A DNA stretch of 64,000 nt from NCBI RefSeq assembly GCF_001426245.1, contig NZ_LMCM01000007.1, positions 186,001 to 250,000 on the forward strand, read 5' to 3'. The notes under the pieces are model-generated. The model saw only the letters and a program-made list of their open reading frames with translations. It did no database searches and was not told the origin of the DNA. This document shows, in pieces, positions 7,911 through 16,258 of this stretch. The stretch is from Phycicoccus sp. Root101. Its GTDB lineage: Bacteria > Actinomycetota > Actinomycetes > Actinomycetales > Dermatophilaceae. How positions within the stretch are numbered: position 1 is the first letter of the stretch; every line of letters begins with the position of its first letter. The position numbers and the translations under genes are program-made.

Positions 7911-9321
7911 CGGCGGACGCACCCTCGTCGCCGGGGTCGACTCCTCGACGCAGTCCACCAAGGTCGTCGTCTGCGACGCCGCGACCGGGGAAATCGTCCG
8001 CTCCGGGCGTGCACCCCACCCGGACGGGACCTCCATCCACCCCGACCGGTGGTGGGAGGCCTTCACGGCCGCCACGGCCGACGGGCTGCTGGACGACGTG
8101 GCGGCGATCGCCGTCGGGGGTCAGCAGCACGGCATGTGCGCACTCGACGAGTCGGGGGCAGTGGTGCGAGATGCGTTGCTGTGGAACGACACCCGCTCGG
8201 CCCAGGCTGCTCGAGACCTCACCGACGAGCTGGGCGGGGCGCAGGAGTGGGTGCGACGCACCGGCTTGGCCCTGGTGCCCAGCTTCACCGTGACCAAGGT
8301 CCGCTGGCTGGCCGACAACGAACCGGAGAACGCCGCACGCGTCCACGACGTCGTCCTCCCGCACGACTGGCTGACCGCCCAGATCCTCAAGCAGGGCAAC
8401 GGTTTCGAGCGCTACACCACCGACCGCGGGGACGCGTCCGGCACCGGCTACTTCTCCAGCACCTCCGACTCGTACCTGTCCGACCTGCAGGAGCTCGCCC
8501 TCGGACGGGTCTTCGGTGTCCCGGCGGTGCTGGGTCCGCACGAGGTCGCGGGTCGCACCGACAGCGGGATGGTGGTCGGTCCCGGCACGGGCGACAACGC
8601 CGGCGCGGCCCTGGGCCTGGGCCTGCGCACGGGTGACGTCGTGGTGTCGCTCGGCACGAGCGGAGCGGTCTTCGCGGACGCCGACCGGCCGGTGGCCGAC
8701 CCCAACGGGCTCATCGCCTCCTTCGCGAGCGCCTCGGGCGGCCACCTGCCCCTGATGGCCACGCTCAACGCGGCCCGGGTGCTCACGGCCGCCGCCCAGC
8801 TGCTCGACACCGACCTGCAGGGCCTGGATCGGCTTGCCCTCGCCGCCGAGCCGGGGGCGGGGGGCCTGACCCTGCTGCCGTACCTCGACGGCGAGCGCAG
8901 CCCGAGCCTCCCGGACGCCACCGGCACCCTGGCCGGTCTGACCCGCTCGAACGCCACCCCCGAGAACCTCGCCCGGGCCGCTGTCGAGGGCATGCTCGCC
9001 AACCTCGTCGCCGGGGTGTCCGACGTGCGCAGGCTCGGCCTGCCGGTCGAGCGCATCGTGCTGATCGGTGGCGCCTCGGCCTCCGGCGCCGTCCGGGCGG
9101 TGGCCCCCGGCCTGTTCGGGGTGCCGGTGGCCATCCCCGAGCCGGGCGAGTACGTCGGCCTCGGCGCCGCCTGTCAGGCTGCGTGGGTGCTCGCGGGTGG
9201 GGAGCGTCCCCCCGCCTGGGAGGTCCGGTACGAGACGACGCTCGAGCCGCCGGCCGGTGACGAAGGAGCCGCGGTCCTGGAGCGTTACGCCGCGCTGCTG
9301 GCGACGGTGCACGGCGCCTGA
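7903..9321 (+). CDS. xylB: Xylulokinase (FGGY family)
   Basis: Phosphorylates D-xylulose to xylulose 5-phosphate, feeding the pentose phosphate pathway. FGGY carbohydrate kinase of about 472 residues: AGVDSSTQSTKVVVCDA at the N-terminus, the xylulokinase-specific GGQQHGMCALDE and LLWNDTRS, and ATPase elements VVSLGTSGAVFA and LIGGASASGAVR. GTG at 7903 follows AGGTGG at good spacing; GTG at 7894 is an alternative. Both lie within the end of the dehydrogenase gene. The 3' end overlaps the convergent MFS gene by 37 bases. Confidence 0.92.
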   Translation: MADGGRTLVAGVDSSTQSTKVVVCDAATGEIVRSGRAPHPDGTSIHPDRWWEAFTAATADGLLDDVAAIAVGGQQHGMCALDESGAVVRDALLWNDTRSAQAARDLTDELGGAQEWVRRTGLALVPSFTVTKVRWLADNEPENAARVHDVVLPHDWLTAQILKQGNGFERYTTDRGDASGTGYFSSTSDSYLSDLQELALGRVFGVPAVLGPHEVAGRTDSGMVVGPGTGDNAGAALGLGLRTGDVVVSLGTSGAVFADADRPVADPNGLIASFASASGGHLPLMATLNAARVLTAAAQLLDTDLQGLDRLALAAEPGAGGLTLLPYLDGERSPSLPDATGTLAGLTRSNATPENLARAAVEGMLANLVAGVSDVRRLGLPVERIVLIGGASASGAVRAVAPGLFGVPVAIPEPGEYVGLGAACQAAWVLAGGERPPAWEVRYETTLEPPAGDEGAAVLERYAALLATVHGA

Positions 9322-10520
9322 GCCGTCGCGCCCTGCTCGCCGGTCCCGCGGTGCAGGCCGGCACCGCGGCGACGGGTCCTGCGCGCCAGGTGCTCGGCAG
9401 CGACGAGCACCACGAGCGCTCCGACGGTCAGGGCCGCCCCGTCCCAGAGGGTGGAGGTGTAGCCCAGCCCTGCGGTGATGGTCACGCCGCCCAGCCAGGC
9501 ACCGGCGGCGTTCCCCACGTTGAAGGCCGCGATGTTGGCCCCGCTGGCCAGGGTCGGTGCCGAGCCGGCATACGTCATGATCCGCATCTGCAGCCCCGGG
9601 ACGGTGGCGAACCCGAACGTGCCCATGAGCACCAGGCTGACCACGGCCATGACCGGGGACGACGCGGTCGCGGCGAACACGCCCATGACGAGGGCGAGCG
9701 CCCCGAGCACCACGGTGAGGGTGACCGGGACCGACCTGTCGGCCGCGCGGCCACCGGCCCAGTTGCCGGCGAACAGCCCCAGCCCGAACAGGACCAGCAA
9801 CCACGGCACGGTCGCCGAGGCGAACCCGCTGACCTGCGTGAGCGTGTAGGCGATGTAGGTGAACGCCCCGAACATCCCACCGAACCCGAGGACGGTCACG
9901 AGCAGCGACAGCCAGACCTGCCCGGACCGGAATGCCCCGAGCTCGTGGCGCAGGCCGGGCTCGTCGGCGGAGACCGGCTGGGACGGGACCAGCGTCGCCA
10001 TGCCGACCAGGGCGATGACACCGATCACGGTGATGGCCCAGAACGTCGAGCGCCACCCCAGCTGCTGTCCGAGCAGGGTGCCGAGCGGGACGCCCAGGAC
10101 GTTGGCGGTCGTCAGCCCCGCGAACATCATCGCGATCGCACCGGCCTTCTTCTCCGGCACGACGAGACCGGCGGCGACGACCGCACCGATGCCGAAGAAG
10201 GCGCCGTGGGTCAGGGCGGCCAGGATGCGGCCGAGCAGCATCACCTCGTAGGTTCCCGCGAGCGCGGAGACGAGGTTGCCGGCGATGAACAGCACCATCA
10301 GGGCGGTGAGCACGTGCTTGCGGTTGAAGCGGGTGACGGCGGCGGTGAGGCCGATCGCGCCGACCGCGACGGACAGGGCGTAGCCGGAGATGAGCCAGCC
10401 GGCGGTGGCCTCGTCGACGGCGAAGTCGGTTGCCACCTGCGGGAGCAGCCCGGCGATGACGAACTCGGTGAGTCCGATGCCGAAGCCGCCGAGGGCGAGG
10501 GCCAGGAGGGCGATGGGCAT
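9285..10520 (-). CDS. MFS transporter, DHA1 drug/sugar efflux family
   Basis: A 12-segment proton-driven exporter of 411 residues. The DHA1 pattern of AraJ/Cmx-type proteins is visible: LTEFVIAGLLPQVATDF in helix 1, WLISGYALSVAVGA in helix 2, and LGRILAALTHGAFFGIG in helix 4. ATG at 10520 has GAAGGA upstream; the longer frame to 10598 runs into the operator region and lacks a ribosome site. It is divergent from a MarR regulator across an inverted repeat, the usual arrangement for a substrate-induced efflux pump. The substrate cannot be told from sequence. Confidence 0.9.
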   Translation of the reverse strand: MPIALLALALGGFGIGLTEFVIAGLLPQVATDFAVDEATAGWLISGYALSVAVGAIGLTAAVTRFNRKHVLTALMVLFIAGNLVSALAGTYEVMLLGRILAALTHGAFFGIGAVVAAGLVVPEKKAGAIAMMFAGLTTANVLGVPLGTLLGQQLGWRSTFWAITVIGVIALVGMATLVPSQPVSADEPGLRHELGAFRSGQVWLSLLVTVLGFGGMFGAFTYIAYTLTQVSGFASATVPWLLVLFGLGLFAGNWAGGRAADRSVPVTLTVVLGALALVMGVFAATASSPVMAVVSLVLMGTFGFATVPGLQMRIMTYAGSAPTLASGANIAAFNVGNAAGAWLGGVTITAGLGYTSTLWDGAALTVGALVVLVAAEHLARRTRRRGAGLHRGTGEQGATAQAPCTVASSAA

Positions 10521-10587
10521 GGGTGCGGGTCCTTCGGGTCGGGGAGGGAGCGAGCCATGGCGGTGCTGACATCGCGGACTGGTATGC

Positions 10588-10633
10588 CGCGTGTGCAACT
10601 ACCAGCGCATGCACCAAGTTAGTTGCACACGCG
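10588..10633. promoter_or_regulatory. Inverted repeat, probable MarR operator between MFS and marR
   Basis: Perfect 14-base arms CGCGTGTGCAACTA (10588-10601) and TAGTTGCACACGCG (10620-10633) enclose 18 bases. The arms contain TTGCA half-sites commonly seen at MarR operators. The repeat lies in the divergent promoter region and would allow one regulator to control both genes. Confidence 0.7.
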
Positions 10634-10652
10634 CGTTATTGCAAAAGCGGGT

Positions 10653-10658
10653 TACGAT
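10653..10658 (+). promoter_or_regulatory. -10 box of leaderless marR
   Basis: TACGAT lies six bases before the ATG at 10665, placing the transcription start at the start codon. Confidence 0.6.
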
Positions 10659-10664
10659 GGACGC

Positions 10665-11120
10665 ATGGGAATCGCCGACGACGCCGTCGAGGTCCGCGCC
10701 CAGGGCTGGCGCACGCTGGCCGCCCTGCACGGCCACATCGAGGGCGCCCTGGAGCGGGAGCTGACCACGACGCACGCGCTGTCCGTCGTGGAGTTCACCG
10801 TGCTCGACGCGCTGTCGCGCCAGGACGGGTGGCACATGCGGATGTCGCAGCTGGCCCGAGCCGCAGCACTGTCCAACAGCGCCACCACCCGCCTCGTCAA
10901 CCGCCTCGAGGACCGCGGGCTGATCACGCGCATTCTGTGCGCCGACGACCGACGGGGGATCTACACCGAGCTCACCCCGGCCGGGTCCGCCCTGTTGGAC
11001 GACGCCCGGCCGACGCACCACCGGGTGCTCGAGCAGGCCCTGGAGTCGGCCGCCGAGGTGCCCGAGCTCGCTCCGCTCGTCGACTCGCTCCACCGCCTGC
11101 CCAGCACCGTCGGCGCCTGA
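10665..11120 (+). CDS. MarR-family regulator
   Basis: Winged-helix dimeric repressor of 151 residues. The DNA-binding region reads MRMSQLARAAALSNSATTRL followed by VNRLEDRGLITR, and the beta wing ADDRRGIYTELTPAG. ATG at 10665 is preferred because a -10 box ends six bases before it; the upstream TTG-initiated frame would start inside the operator. Probably represses itself and the divergent MFS exporter until a ligand binds. Confidence 0.88.
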   Translation: MGIADDAVEVRAQGWRTLAALHGHIEGALERELTTTHALSVVEFTVLDALSRQDGWHMRMSQLARAAALSNSATTRLVNRLEDRGLITRILCADDRRGIYTELTPAGSALLDDARPTHHRVLEQALESAAEVPELAPLVDSLHRLPSTVGA

Positions 11121-11170
11121 GCAGCGAAACCCCTTGCCGCGTCGCGCGGCACGCGGTGAGGATGGCGGGC

Positions 11171-11665
11171 ATGAGCTACCCACCCCCGCTCTACGACGGC
11201 GAGACCGGTGAGGTCAGTGCGACCGTGCGCGCGACGGACTCCGGGCCGGAGCTGACCTACCCCAACGGCAACCGCGTGCACTACCTCTCGACGGGGGCGT
11301 CGACCGGCGGGCTCTTCGGGCTGTACCGCTGGGAGTTCGCGCCCGGGCGCAGCGGACCCGGCGCCCACTTCCACCGCACCCTGACCGAGTCCTTCTACAT
11401 CCTCTCCGGCGAGGTGACGATCTACGACGGGACCGCCTGGCGGGTCACCCGCCCCGGCGACTACCTCCACGTCCGGGCGGGTGGGTTGCACGGCTTCCGG
11501 AACGAGTCCGGCGCCGAGGCGTCGATGCTGCTGCACTTCGCGCCCGGAGCCCCGCGCGAGGCCTACTTCGAGGGCCTGGCCCGGGTCGCGGCCGGCGAGA
11601 CGATGACCGAGGCCGAGCGGGACGAGTTCATGCGCCACCACGACAACCACTGGGTCGAGGACTGA
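11171..11665 (+). CDS. Cupin-domain protein
   Basis: A single-cupin protein of 164 residues. The first metal-binding cupin motif appears as GPGAHFHRTLTESFYILSGE (His-x-His ... Glu) and the second as RPGDYLHVRAGGLHGFRN. Such proteins act as small-molecule isomerases, dioxygenases or sensors; no substrate is evident. It follows marR by 50 bases on the same strand and may be cotranscribed. ATG at 11162 is a possible alternative start. Confidence 0.8.
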   Translation: MSYPPPLYDGETGEVSATVRATDSGPELTYPNGNRVHYLSTGASTGGLFGLYRWEFAPGRSGPGAHFHRTLTESFYILSGEVTIYDGTAWRVTRPGDYLHVRAGGLHGFRNESGAEASMLLHFAPGAPREAYFEGLARVAAGETMTEAERDEFMRHHDNHWVED

Positions 11666-11678
11666 CCGACCCGGTCAG
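11662..11678. terminator. Small hairpin between convergent cupin and PucR genes
   Basis: CTGACC and GGTCAG pair around five bases exactly across the two facing stop codons. It is a weak candidate for a shared terminator and has no T-tract. Confidence 0.35.
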
Positions 11679-13225
11679 GCCGACGAAGGCGCCTCGAGCA
11701 GGGCGGACAGCTGCAGCCGCAGGGCCAGCCGCACGACCGGGTCGTCGAGGTCGAGCCCGGCGAGGTCGGCGATGCGGTTCATCCGGTAGCGCAGCGTGTT
11801 GGGGTGCACGTGGATCGACCGGGCGGCGCGTCCCGGCGCCCCCGGGTGGTCCAGCCAGGCGGCGAGCGTCAGCAGGTGGTCGCTGGAGTGCTCACGGTCA
11901 TGGTCCGCGAGCATCGCGAGCGGCCCGAGGACGTCGCCGTCCCTCAGCGACGCGCAGGCCCGGGCCACGGTCACCCGGGCCCAGACGTCCTCGTGGACCG
12001 TCGACGCCGTGGCCGCGTCGGTCGAGGAACCGACGACTCGCTCGACCTCCAGGGCCTCGGCCTTGGAGCGCTCGAGCTCCGCGACGGCATGCGCCGCCCT
12101 ACCCGCTCGGGCCGTCAGCTCCAGGGACTCCCCCCGGGCCCGGTCGACCACGGCCGTGAGCCACCCCCAGGTCCCCGGCAGCAGGGGGTCCTCGCTGTCG
12201 CGCACCACGGCATACGCCCGGCCGTCGAGGTCGGCGAGCAGCGGCTGGTTCCAGGCGTGCCGACGGGACACCGACTCCCAGAGGTCGAGCAGGCGCGCAG
12301 CGCCGCCCTCACCGCCGAGGCAGACCACCCGCCACGGACCCGGAGGCAGCCACGAGTCGGCGCCCACGGTGCTGCCGGACAGGACGCCGCGCAGGCGGTC
12401 GGCCGCGACCCGACGGGAGAGGTCCGCCTGCGCCCGCAGGCGCAGGAGGTGGAGGGCGACCACCGACGACGTCTGGACCAGCTCGGCGACGAGGTCGGCC
12501 GGGGGGCGCTCCTCGACCACGGCCCAGATCGACCCCAACCACTCACCACCGGCACGGACGGGCACGACGAGCCGGGGCAGCAGTCCGTTCGGGTCGGCAG
12601 GCACGAAGACGGGCTCGTCCGAGCGGGCGAGCCGGCGGAAGACACCGCGGGCCCGCAGGCTCGCCAGCACCTCGTCGGGCACCCGGCGCCCGACGATCGT
12701 GGAGACGCGGGCGGGGTCGGTCATGTCCTGGCGCGAGGAGTAGGCCAGGACCCGGGACTGGGCGTCCTCGATGGTCACGGGGGCGTCGACCAGGGCCGCG
12801 GCGGCGTCGGCGAGTGCGAAGAGGTCGTCCTGCACCGGCGCGTCCCCGCGGCGGTCGCCCGCAGTGGTCGAGGCCCGGTCGATGACGCCCCGGAGCAACC
12901 ACACGACGTGCGCCCACGACGCCTGCTCGGCCAGCCCCACGAGCGCCAGGCCGGCACGCCGCGCCCGGTCACGGACCTGACGGCGGGCGGCGAGGTTGCG
13001 GCGCAGGACGAGGCCGCCCGCCCCGGCCGCCGACGCGGCGTCGACCAGCGCGACCGCCGCCTCCACCGTCTCGACCCCCACGCCGAGCACCAGGTCGCCG
13101 GGCTGGCCGACGACCCCGTGCCCGGGCTCGGCGATGGTGAGGTCGTCCACCTCGCCATGGGAGGGGTCGACCCCCAGGGTGAGGAGACCGGCCAGCGTGG
13201 CGGTGAGGTCGGCGATGCTGAGCAC
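11675..13225 (-). CDS. PucR-family transcriptional regulator
   Basis: A 516-residue regulator. The N-terminal PucR-type ligand domain (SIADLTATLAGLL ... GDLVLGVGVET) is followed by a GGDEF-like middle region and the C-terminal PucR helix-turn-helix, ARSIHVHPNTLRYRMNRIA, with the family ending DPVVRLALRLQL. GTG at 13225 starts at the conserved VLSIADL; GACAGT lies six bases upstream and could be a leaderless -10. PucR proteins activate purine, amino-acid or proline catabolism. It is divergent from a DadA-like oxidoreductase, which it probably regulates (inference). Confidence 0.85.
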   Translation of the reverse strand: MLSIADLTATLAGLLTLGVDPSHGEVDDLTIAEPGHGVVGQPGDLVLGVGVETVEAAVALVDAASAAGAGGLVLRRNLAARRQVRDRARRAGLALVGLAEQASWAHVVWLLRGVIDRASTTAGDRRGDAPVQDDLFALADAAAALVDAPVTIEDAQSRVLAYSSRQDMTDPARVSTIVGRRVPDEVLASLRARGVFRRLARSDEPVFVPADPNGLLPRLVVPVRAGGEWLGSIWAVVEERPPADLVAELVQTSSVVALHLLRLRAQADLSRRVAADRLRGVLSGSTVGADSWLPPGPWRVVCLGGEGGAARLLDLWESVSRRHAWNQPLLADLDGRAYAVVRDSEDPLLPGTWGWLTAVVDRARGESLELTARAGRAAHAVAELERSKAEALEVERVVGSSTDAATASTVHEDVWARVTVARACASLRDGDVLGPLAMLADHDREHSSDHLLTLAAWLDHPGAPGRAARSIHVHPNTLRYRMNRIADLAGLDLDDPVVRLALRLQLSALLEAPSSA

Positions 13226-13256
13226 GCCTCCACTGTCCCATGCCGTTGTACCCGCA

Positions 13257-13283
13257 GCACAAGATCGGCCCAAGGATCTGTGC
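13257..13283. promoter_or_regulatory. Imperfect inverted repeat between pucR-type gene and oxidoreductase
   Basis: GCACAAGATC (13257-13266) faces GATCTGTGC (13275-13283), pairing except for one extra A. It sits midway in the divergent 103-base gap and is a candidate PucR binding site. Confidence 0.45.
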
Positions 13284-13328
13284 CGCCCACCCAGTGCGAG
13301 GGCACCCCGCCGGCACGAGCATCGATGC

Positions 13329-14606
13329 ATGGCCTCCTCTCGCCCCGTCACCGCAGCCGGTCTCCCCGTCCCCCAGCGCGTCGCCGTCGTCGGCGCGGGC
13401 ATGGTCGGCCTGTCCACCGCCTGGTTCCTCCAGGAGCACGGCGTGGAGGTGACCGTCCTCGACCGCGAGGGTGTTGCCGCCGGGTCGTCGTGGGGCAACG
13501 CCGGCTGGCTGACGCCGGGCATCGCGACGCCGCTGCCCGAGCCCGCGGTCCTCAAGTACGGCATCCGCGCCGTCCTGTCGCCGTCCTCGCCGGTCTACGT
13601 GCCGCCGAGCGCCGACCCCAAGTTCCTCAAGTTCGTCACCGGCTTCACGAAGAACTCGACGATGAAGGCCTGGAAGAAGGCCATGGGCTCGCTCGTGCCT
13701 GTCAACGACCTGTCGCTGGAGAGCTTCGACCTGCTCAAGGCCGGCGGCGTGCAGGCCGACACCCGCGAGGCGAAGTCCTTCCTCGCGTCGTACCGCACCG
13801 AGGCCGAGCGGGTGACCCTGCTCGAGGAGATCGAGCACATCCACGCAGCGGGTCAGGCCATCGAGTTCGAGGCGCTCACCGGCGACCAGGCCCGTGCCAT
13901 CGAGCCAAGCCTCTCCGACGAGATCGGCGCGGCCATCCTGCTCAAGGGCCAGCGCTTCGTCGACCCCGGTTCCTACGTCCACGCGCTCGCCGACTCGGTG
14001 CGGGCCCGCGGCGGCAAGATCATGGACGCCGCCACGGTCGCCGACATCCGCGACACGGGCAACGGCGTCGTCGTGACGACGGCCGAGGGCTCGGTCGAGG
14101 AGTTCGACGCAGCGGTCCTGGCGACCGGCGCGTGGCTCGGCAAGCTCGCCCGCAAGTTCGGCGTCAAGAACGTCGTCCAGGCCGGCCGCGGGTACTCCTT
14201 CTCCGTCGAGATCGACCACGTTCCCAACGGCCCGGTCTACTTCCCGGCCCAGCGCGTCGCCTGCACGCCCATCGGCGACCGCCTGCGCGTCGCGGGGATG
14301 ATGGAGTTCCGCAAGCCCGAGGCCGCCCTCGACCAGCGCCGCATCCAGGCCATCGCCGACGCTGCCCGCCCGCTGCTGCGCGGCGCCAACCTCGACGACC
14401 GCCAGGACGAGTGGGTCGGCTCGCGCCCCTGCACCGTCGACGGCCTGCCGCTCATCGGCGCCACCAAGTCGCCGCGCGTCTTCGCCGCCGGCGGCCACGG
14501 CATGTGGGGCATCACCCTGGGCCCGGTCACCGGCCGCCTGCTCGCCCAGGCCATGGTCACCGGCAAGCAGGTCGACCAGCTCCGCCCGTTCGACCCCATG
14601 CGCTGA
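13329..14606 (+). CDS. FAD-dependent D-amino-acid dehydrogenase-like oxidoreductase (DadA family)
   Basis: A 425-residue DAO-fold flavoenzyme that would deaminate an amino acid and pass electrons to FAD. The N-terminal dinucleotide motif is VVGAGMVGLSTAWFLQEHGV. The DadA-like GSSWGNAGWLTPG and the C-terminal FAD loop AAGGHGMWGITLGPVTGRLL are clear. It is divergent from the PucR-type regulator, suggesting inducible amino-acid use. D-alanine is the usual DadA substrate, but glycine or sarcosine oxidase activity cannot be excluded. ATG at 13329 is the first Met before the FAD motif. Confidence 0.85.
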   Translation: MASSRPVTAAGLPVPQRVAVVGAGMVGLSTAWFLQEHGVEVTVLDREGVAAGSSWGNAGWLTPGIATPLPEPAVLKYGIRAVLSPSSPVYVPPSADPKFLKFVTGFTKNSTMKAWKKAMGSLVPVNDLSLESFDLLKAGGVQADTREAKSFLASYRTEAERVTLLEEIEHIHAAGQAIEFEALTGDQARAIEPSLSDEIGAAILLKGQRFVDPGSYVHALADSVRARGGKIMDAATVADIRDTGNGVVVTTAEGSVEEFDAAVLATGAWLGKLARKFGVKNVVQAGRGYSFSVEIDHVPNGPVYFPAQRVACTPIGDRLRVAGMMEFRKPEAALDQRRIQAIADAARPLLRGANLDDRQDEWVGSRPCTVDGLPLIGATKSPRVFAAGGHGMWGITLGPVTGRLLAQAMVTGKQVDQLRPFDPMR

Positions 14607-14635
14607 GTCCCGGCCACGCACCACCCACGCTTCCG

Positions 14636-14702
14636 CGAAACGCCGGTTGCGCGGCACACCTCGGGTTGTCGTCCCGCGGATTGCCCCGCAACCGGCGTTT
14701 CG
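14636..14702. terminator. Long intergenic hairpin after the DadA-like gene
   Basis: Perfect 16-base arms CGAAACGCCGGTTGCG (14636-14651) and CGCAACCGGCGTTTCG (14687-14702) enclose a 35-base loop. It lies between the oxidoreductase stop and the copper operon promoter and probably insulates them. No T-run follows. Confidence 0.6.
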
Positions 14703-14746
14703 TCGTGTCGGACCGAGCCCGTGGGAGCATGTGGCCCGTTGCAGAG

Positions 14747-14766
14747 ATACCATAGGGGGGTATGGT
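14747..14766. promoter_or_regulatory. CsoR operator overlapping the copper operon promoter
   Basis: ATACCATAGGGGGGTATGGT is a G-rich pseudo-palindrome of the kind recognised by CsoR copper sensors (compare the Bacillus copZA-type site with its GGGGGTATGGT half). It contains a plausible -10 TACCAT (14748-14753) and overlaps the first possible start codon of csoR, so apo-CsoR would block transcription initiation directly. Confidence 0.85.
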
Positions 14767-15073
14767 GTGGGGCATGAGCATGAGCGACGGTCACCCGGGC
14801 TACCACTCCGAGAAGGCGAACCACCTCAAGCGGTTGCGCCGCATCGAGGGACAGGTCCGAGGGCTCCAGCGCATGGTCGAGGAGGACCAGTACTGCATCG
14901 ACATCCTCACCCAGGTGTCGGCGGCCACGAAGGCGCTGCAGTCGTTCTCGCTCGAGCTGCTCGAGGAGCACCTGTCGCACTGCGTCGTCGACGCCGCCAG
15001 GAAGGGCGGGCCGGAGGCGCAGGAGAAGGTGCGCGAGGCGTCCGACGCCATCGCCCGCCTCGTCCGCTCCTGA
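14762..15073 (+). CDS. csoR: Copper-sensing transcriptional repressor CsoR
   Basis: All-helical CsoR/RcnR-family repressor of about 103 residues that leaves DNA on binding Cu(I). Family core: HLKRLRRIEGQVRGLQRMV. The copper-site triad Cys-His-Cys is present: Cys in DQYCIDIL, then His and Cys in EEHLSHC, with the C-x24-H-x3-C spacing of the family. ATG at 14762 is eight bases after the -10 and fits leaderless translation; ATG at 14774 (MSMSDG) is the alternative. First gene of the copper operon, autoregulated through the overlapping operator. Confidence 0.93.
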   Translation: MVWGMSMSDGHPGYHSEKANHLKRLRRIEGQVRGLQRMVEEDQYCIDILTQVSAATKALQSFSLELLEEHLSHCVVDAARKGGPEAQEKVREASDAIARLVRS

Positions 15074-15078
15074 CCCCA

Positions 15079-15092
15079 GCGCGGCCCCGCGC
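15079..15092. other. Short GC hairpin between csoR and copZ
   Basis: GCGCGG and CCGCGC pair around two bases in the 58-base csoR-copZ gap. It may adjust expression or mRNA stability; no T-tract, so not a clear terminator. Confidence 0.4.
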
Positions 15093-15131
15093 CGCCCATC
15101 CCCACCCCATCCCGATCCCGAGGAGAACCCC

Positions 15132-15350
15132 ATGAGCACCCAGACCTTCGACGTCGTCGGCATGACCTGCGGCCACTGCGCCAGCGCCGTCACCGAGGAG
15201 CTCAAGGCCCTCGACGGGGTCAACGACGTGCAGGTCGCCCTCGTCGCCGGCGGGACGTCCGCAGTGACGGTCGCGGCCGACCGCGAGCTCACCCCGGCTG
15301 AGGTGACGTCCGCCCTCGACGAGGCGGGCGACTACAGCCTGGCGCAGTGA
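15132..15350 (+). CDS. copZ: Copper chaperone CopZ (heavy-metal-associated domain)
   Basis: A 72-residue single HMA-domain protein that binds Cu(I) through VGMTCGHCASAV (Cys-x2-Cys) and delivers it to the CopA ATPase or to CsoR. Length and the beta-alpha-beta pattern are typical. AGGAGA lies at good distance before the ATG. The final TGA overlaps the GTG of the next gene. Confidence 0.92.
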   Translation: MSTQTFDVVGMTCGHCASAVTEELKALDGVNDVQVALVAGGTSAVTVAADRELTPAEVTSALDEAGDYSLAQ

Positions 15351-16258
15351 ACACGGCGACCCGGGTCGGCGCGTTCGGCGCGGGACTCGCGATCGTGTTC
15401 GCGGCGGCACTGGGCACCGGTCGCCTCGTCGGCCCGTTCGACACCGCCACCGCGCCGGCGGCCCACGCCGACATGGCGGGCGACCACGGGACCGACGACC
15501 ATGGCAGCGAACACGGCTCGTCGACGACCGCGGTGACGCCGGTCGGGTTGAGCGCCACCGACCGGGGGTACCGCCTCGTCCCGGATGCCACGACCGTCGC
15601 GCCCACCACGAACGCCCGGGTGACCTTCCGGATCCTCGGCCCCGATGGGCAGCCGGTCACCCACTTCACCACCGCGCACGAGAAGCAGCTCCACCTCATC
15701 GTCGTGCGCCGCGACCTGTCCGGGTTCCAGCACGTGCACCCGACGATGGCGGCCGACGGCACCTGGTCGGTCACCGTCGACCTGAGCCGGCCGGGACAGT
15801 GGCGCCTGCTCGCCGACTTCGACCCCGCGGGCGTCACCCCCGGCCTCGTGCTGGGCACCGACCTCGCCGTCCCCGGCCGCTACGCACCGGTGGCCCTCCC
15901 CGAGCCGGCCCCGACGACCTCGGTGGGCGACTTCACGCTGCGGACCGTGGGCAACCTCTCCCCGGGCAGGAGCCAGCCGGTGGCCTTCACGATCGCGCGG
16001 ACCGCCGGTGGGACGCTCGCGCTCGAGCCGTACCTGGGTGCCTGTGGGCACCTCGTGGTGCTGCGCGAGGGCGACCTCGCCTACGCGCACGCCCACGCGT
16101 CCACCGACCCCACCCCGGTGGCCGGTGGCGCTGCCGCGCTCGGCTTCCAGGTCGAGGCACCCGGGCCGGGCCGCTACCGGATGTTCCTTGACTTCAAGGT
16201 CGCTGGCGCCGTCCACACCGCCGCCTTCACCCTCGACGCCGCAGGAGCGACACCGTGA
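15347..16258 (+). CDS. His-rich exported/membrane-anchored protein of the copper operon
   Basis: A 303-residue protein starting with one N-terminal hydrophobic segment ([19 protein letters not shown]), so it is either secreted or held by a signal anchor. Immediately outside lies a His/Asp/Met-rich tract ([19 protein letters not shown]) suited to copper binding. The rest is predicted beta-rich, with histidines in [18 protein letters not shown] and AYAHAHAST, which resemble copper ligands in YtkA/CopC-like folds. It overlaps copZ by four bases and copA by four, so a copper role is strongly implied. No enzymatic motif is visible. Periplasm-side copper capture or hand-off is inference. Confidence 0.8.
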   Translation: MNTATRVGAFGAGLAIVFAAALGTGRLVGPFDTATAPAAHADMAGDHGTDDHGSEHGSSTTAVTPVGLSATDRGYRLVPDATTVAPTTNARVTFRILGPDGQPVTHFTTAHEKQLHLIVVRRDLSGFQHVHPTMAADGTWSVTVDLSRPGQWRLLADFDPAGVTPGLVLGTDLAVPGRYAPVALPEPAPTTSVGDFTLRTVGNLSPGRSQPVAFTIARTAGGTLALEPYLGACGHLVVLREGDLAYAHAHASTDPTPVAGGAAALGFQVEAPGPGRYRMFLDFKVAGAVHTAAFTLDAAGATP

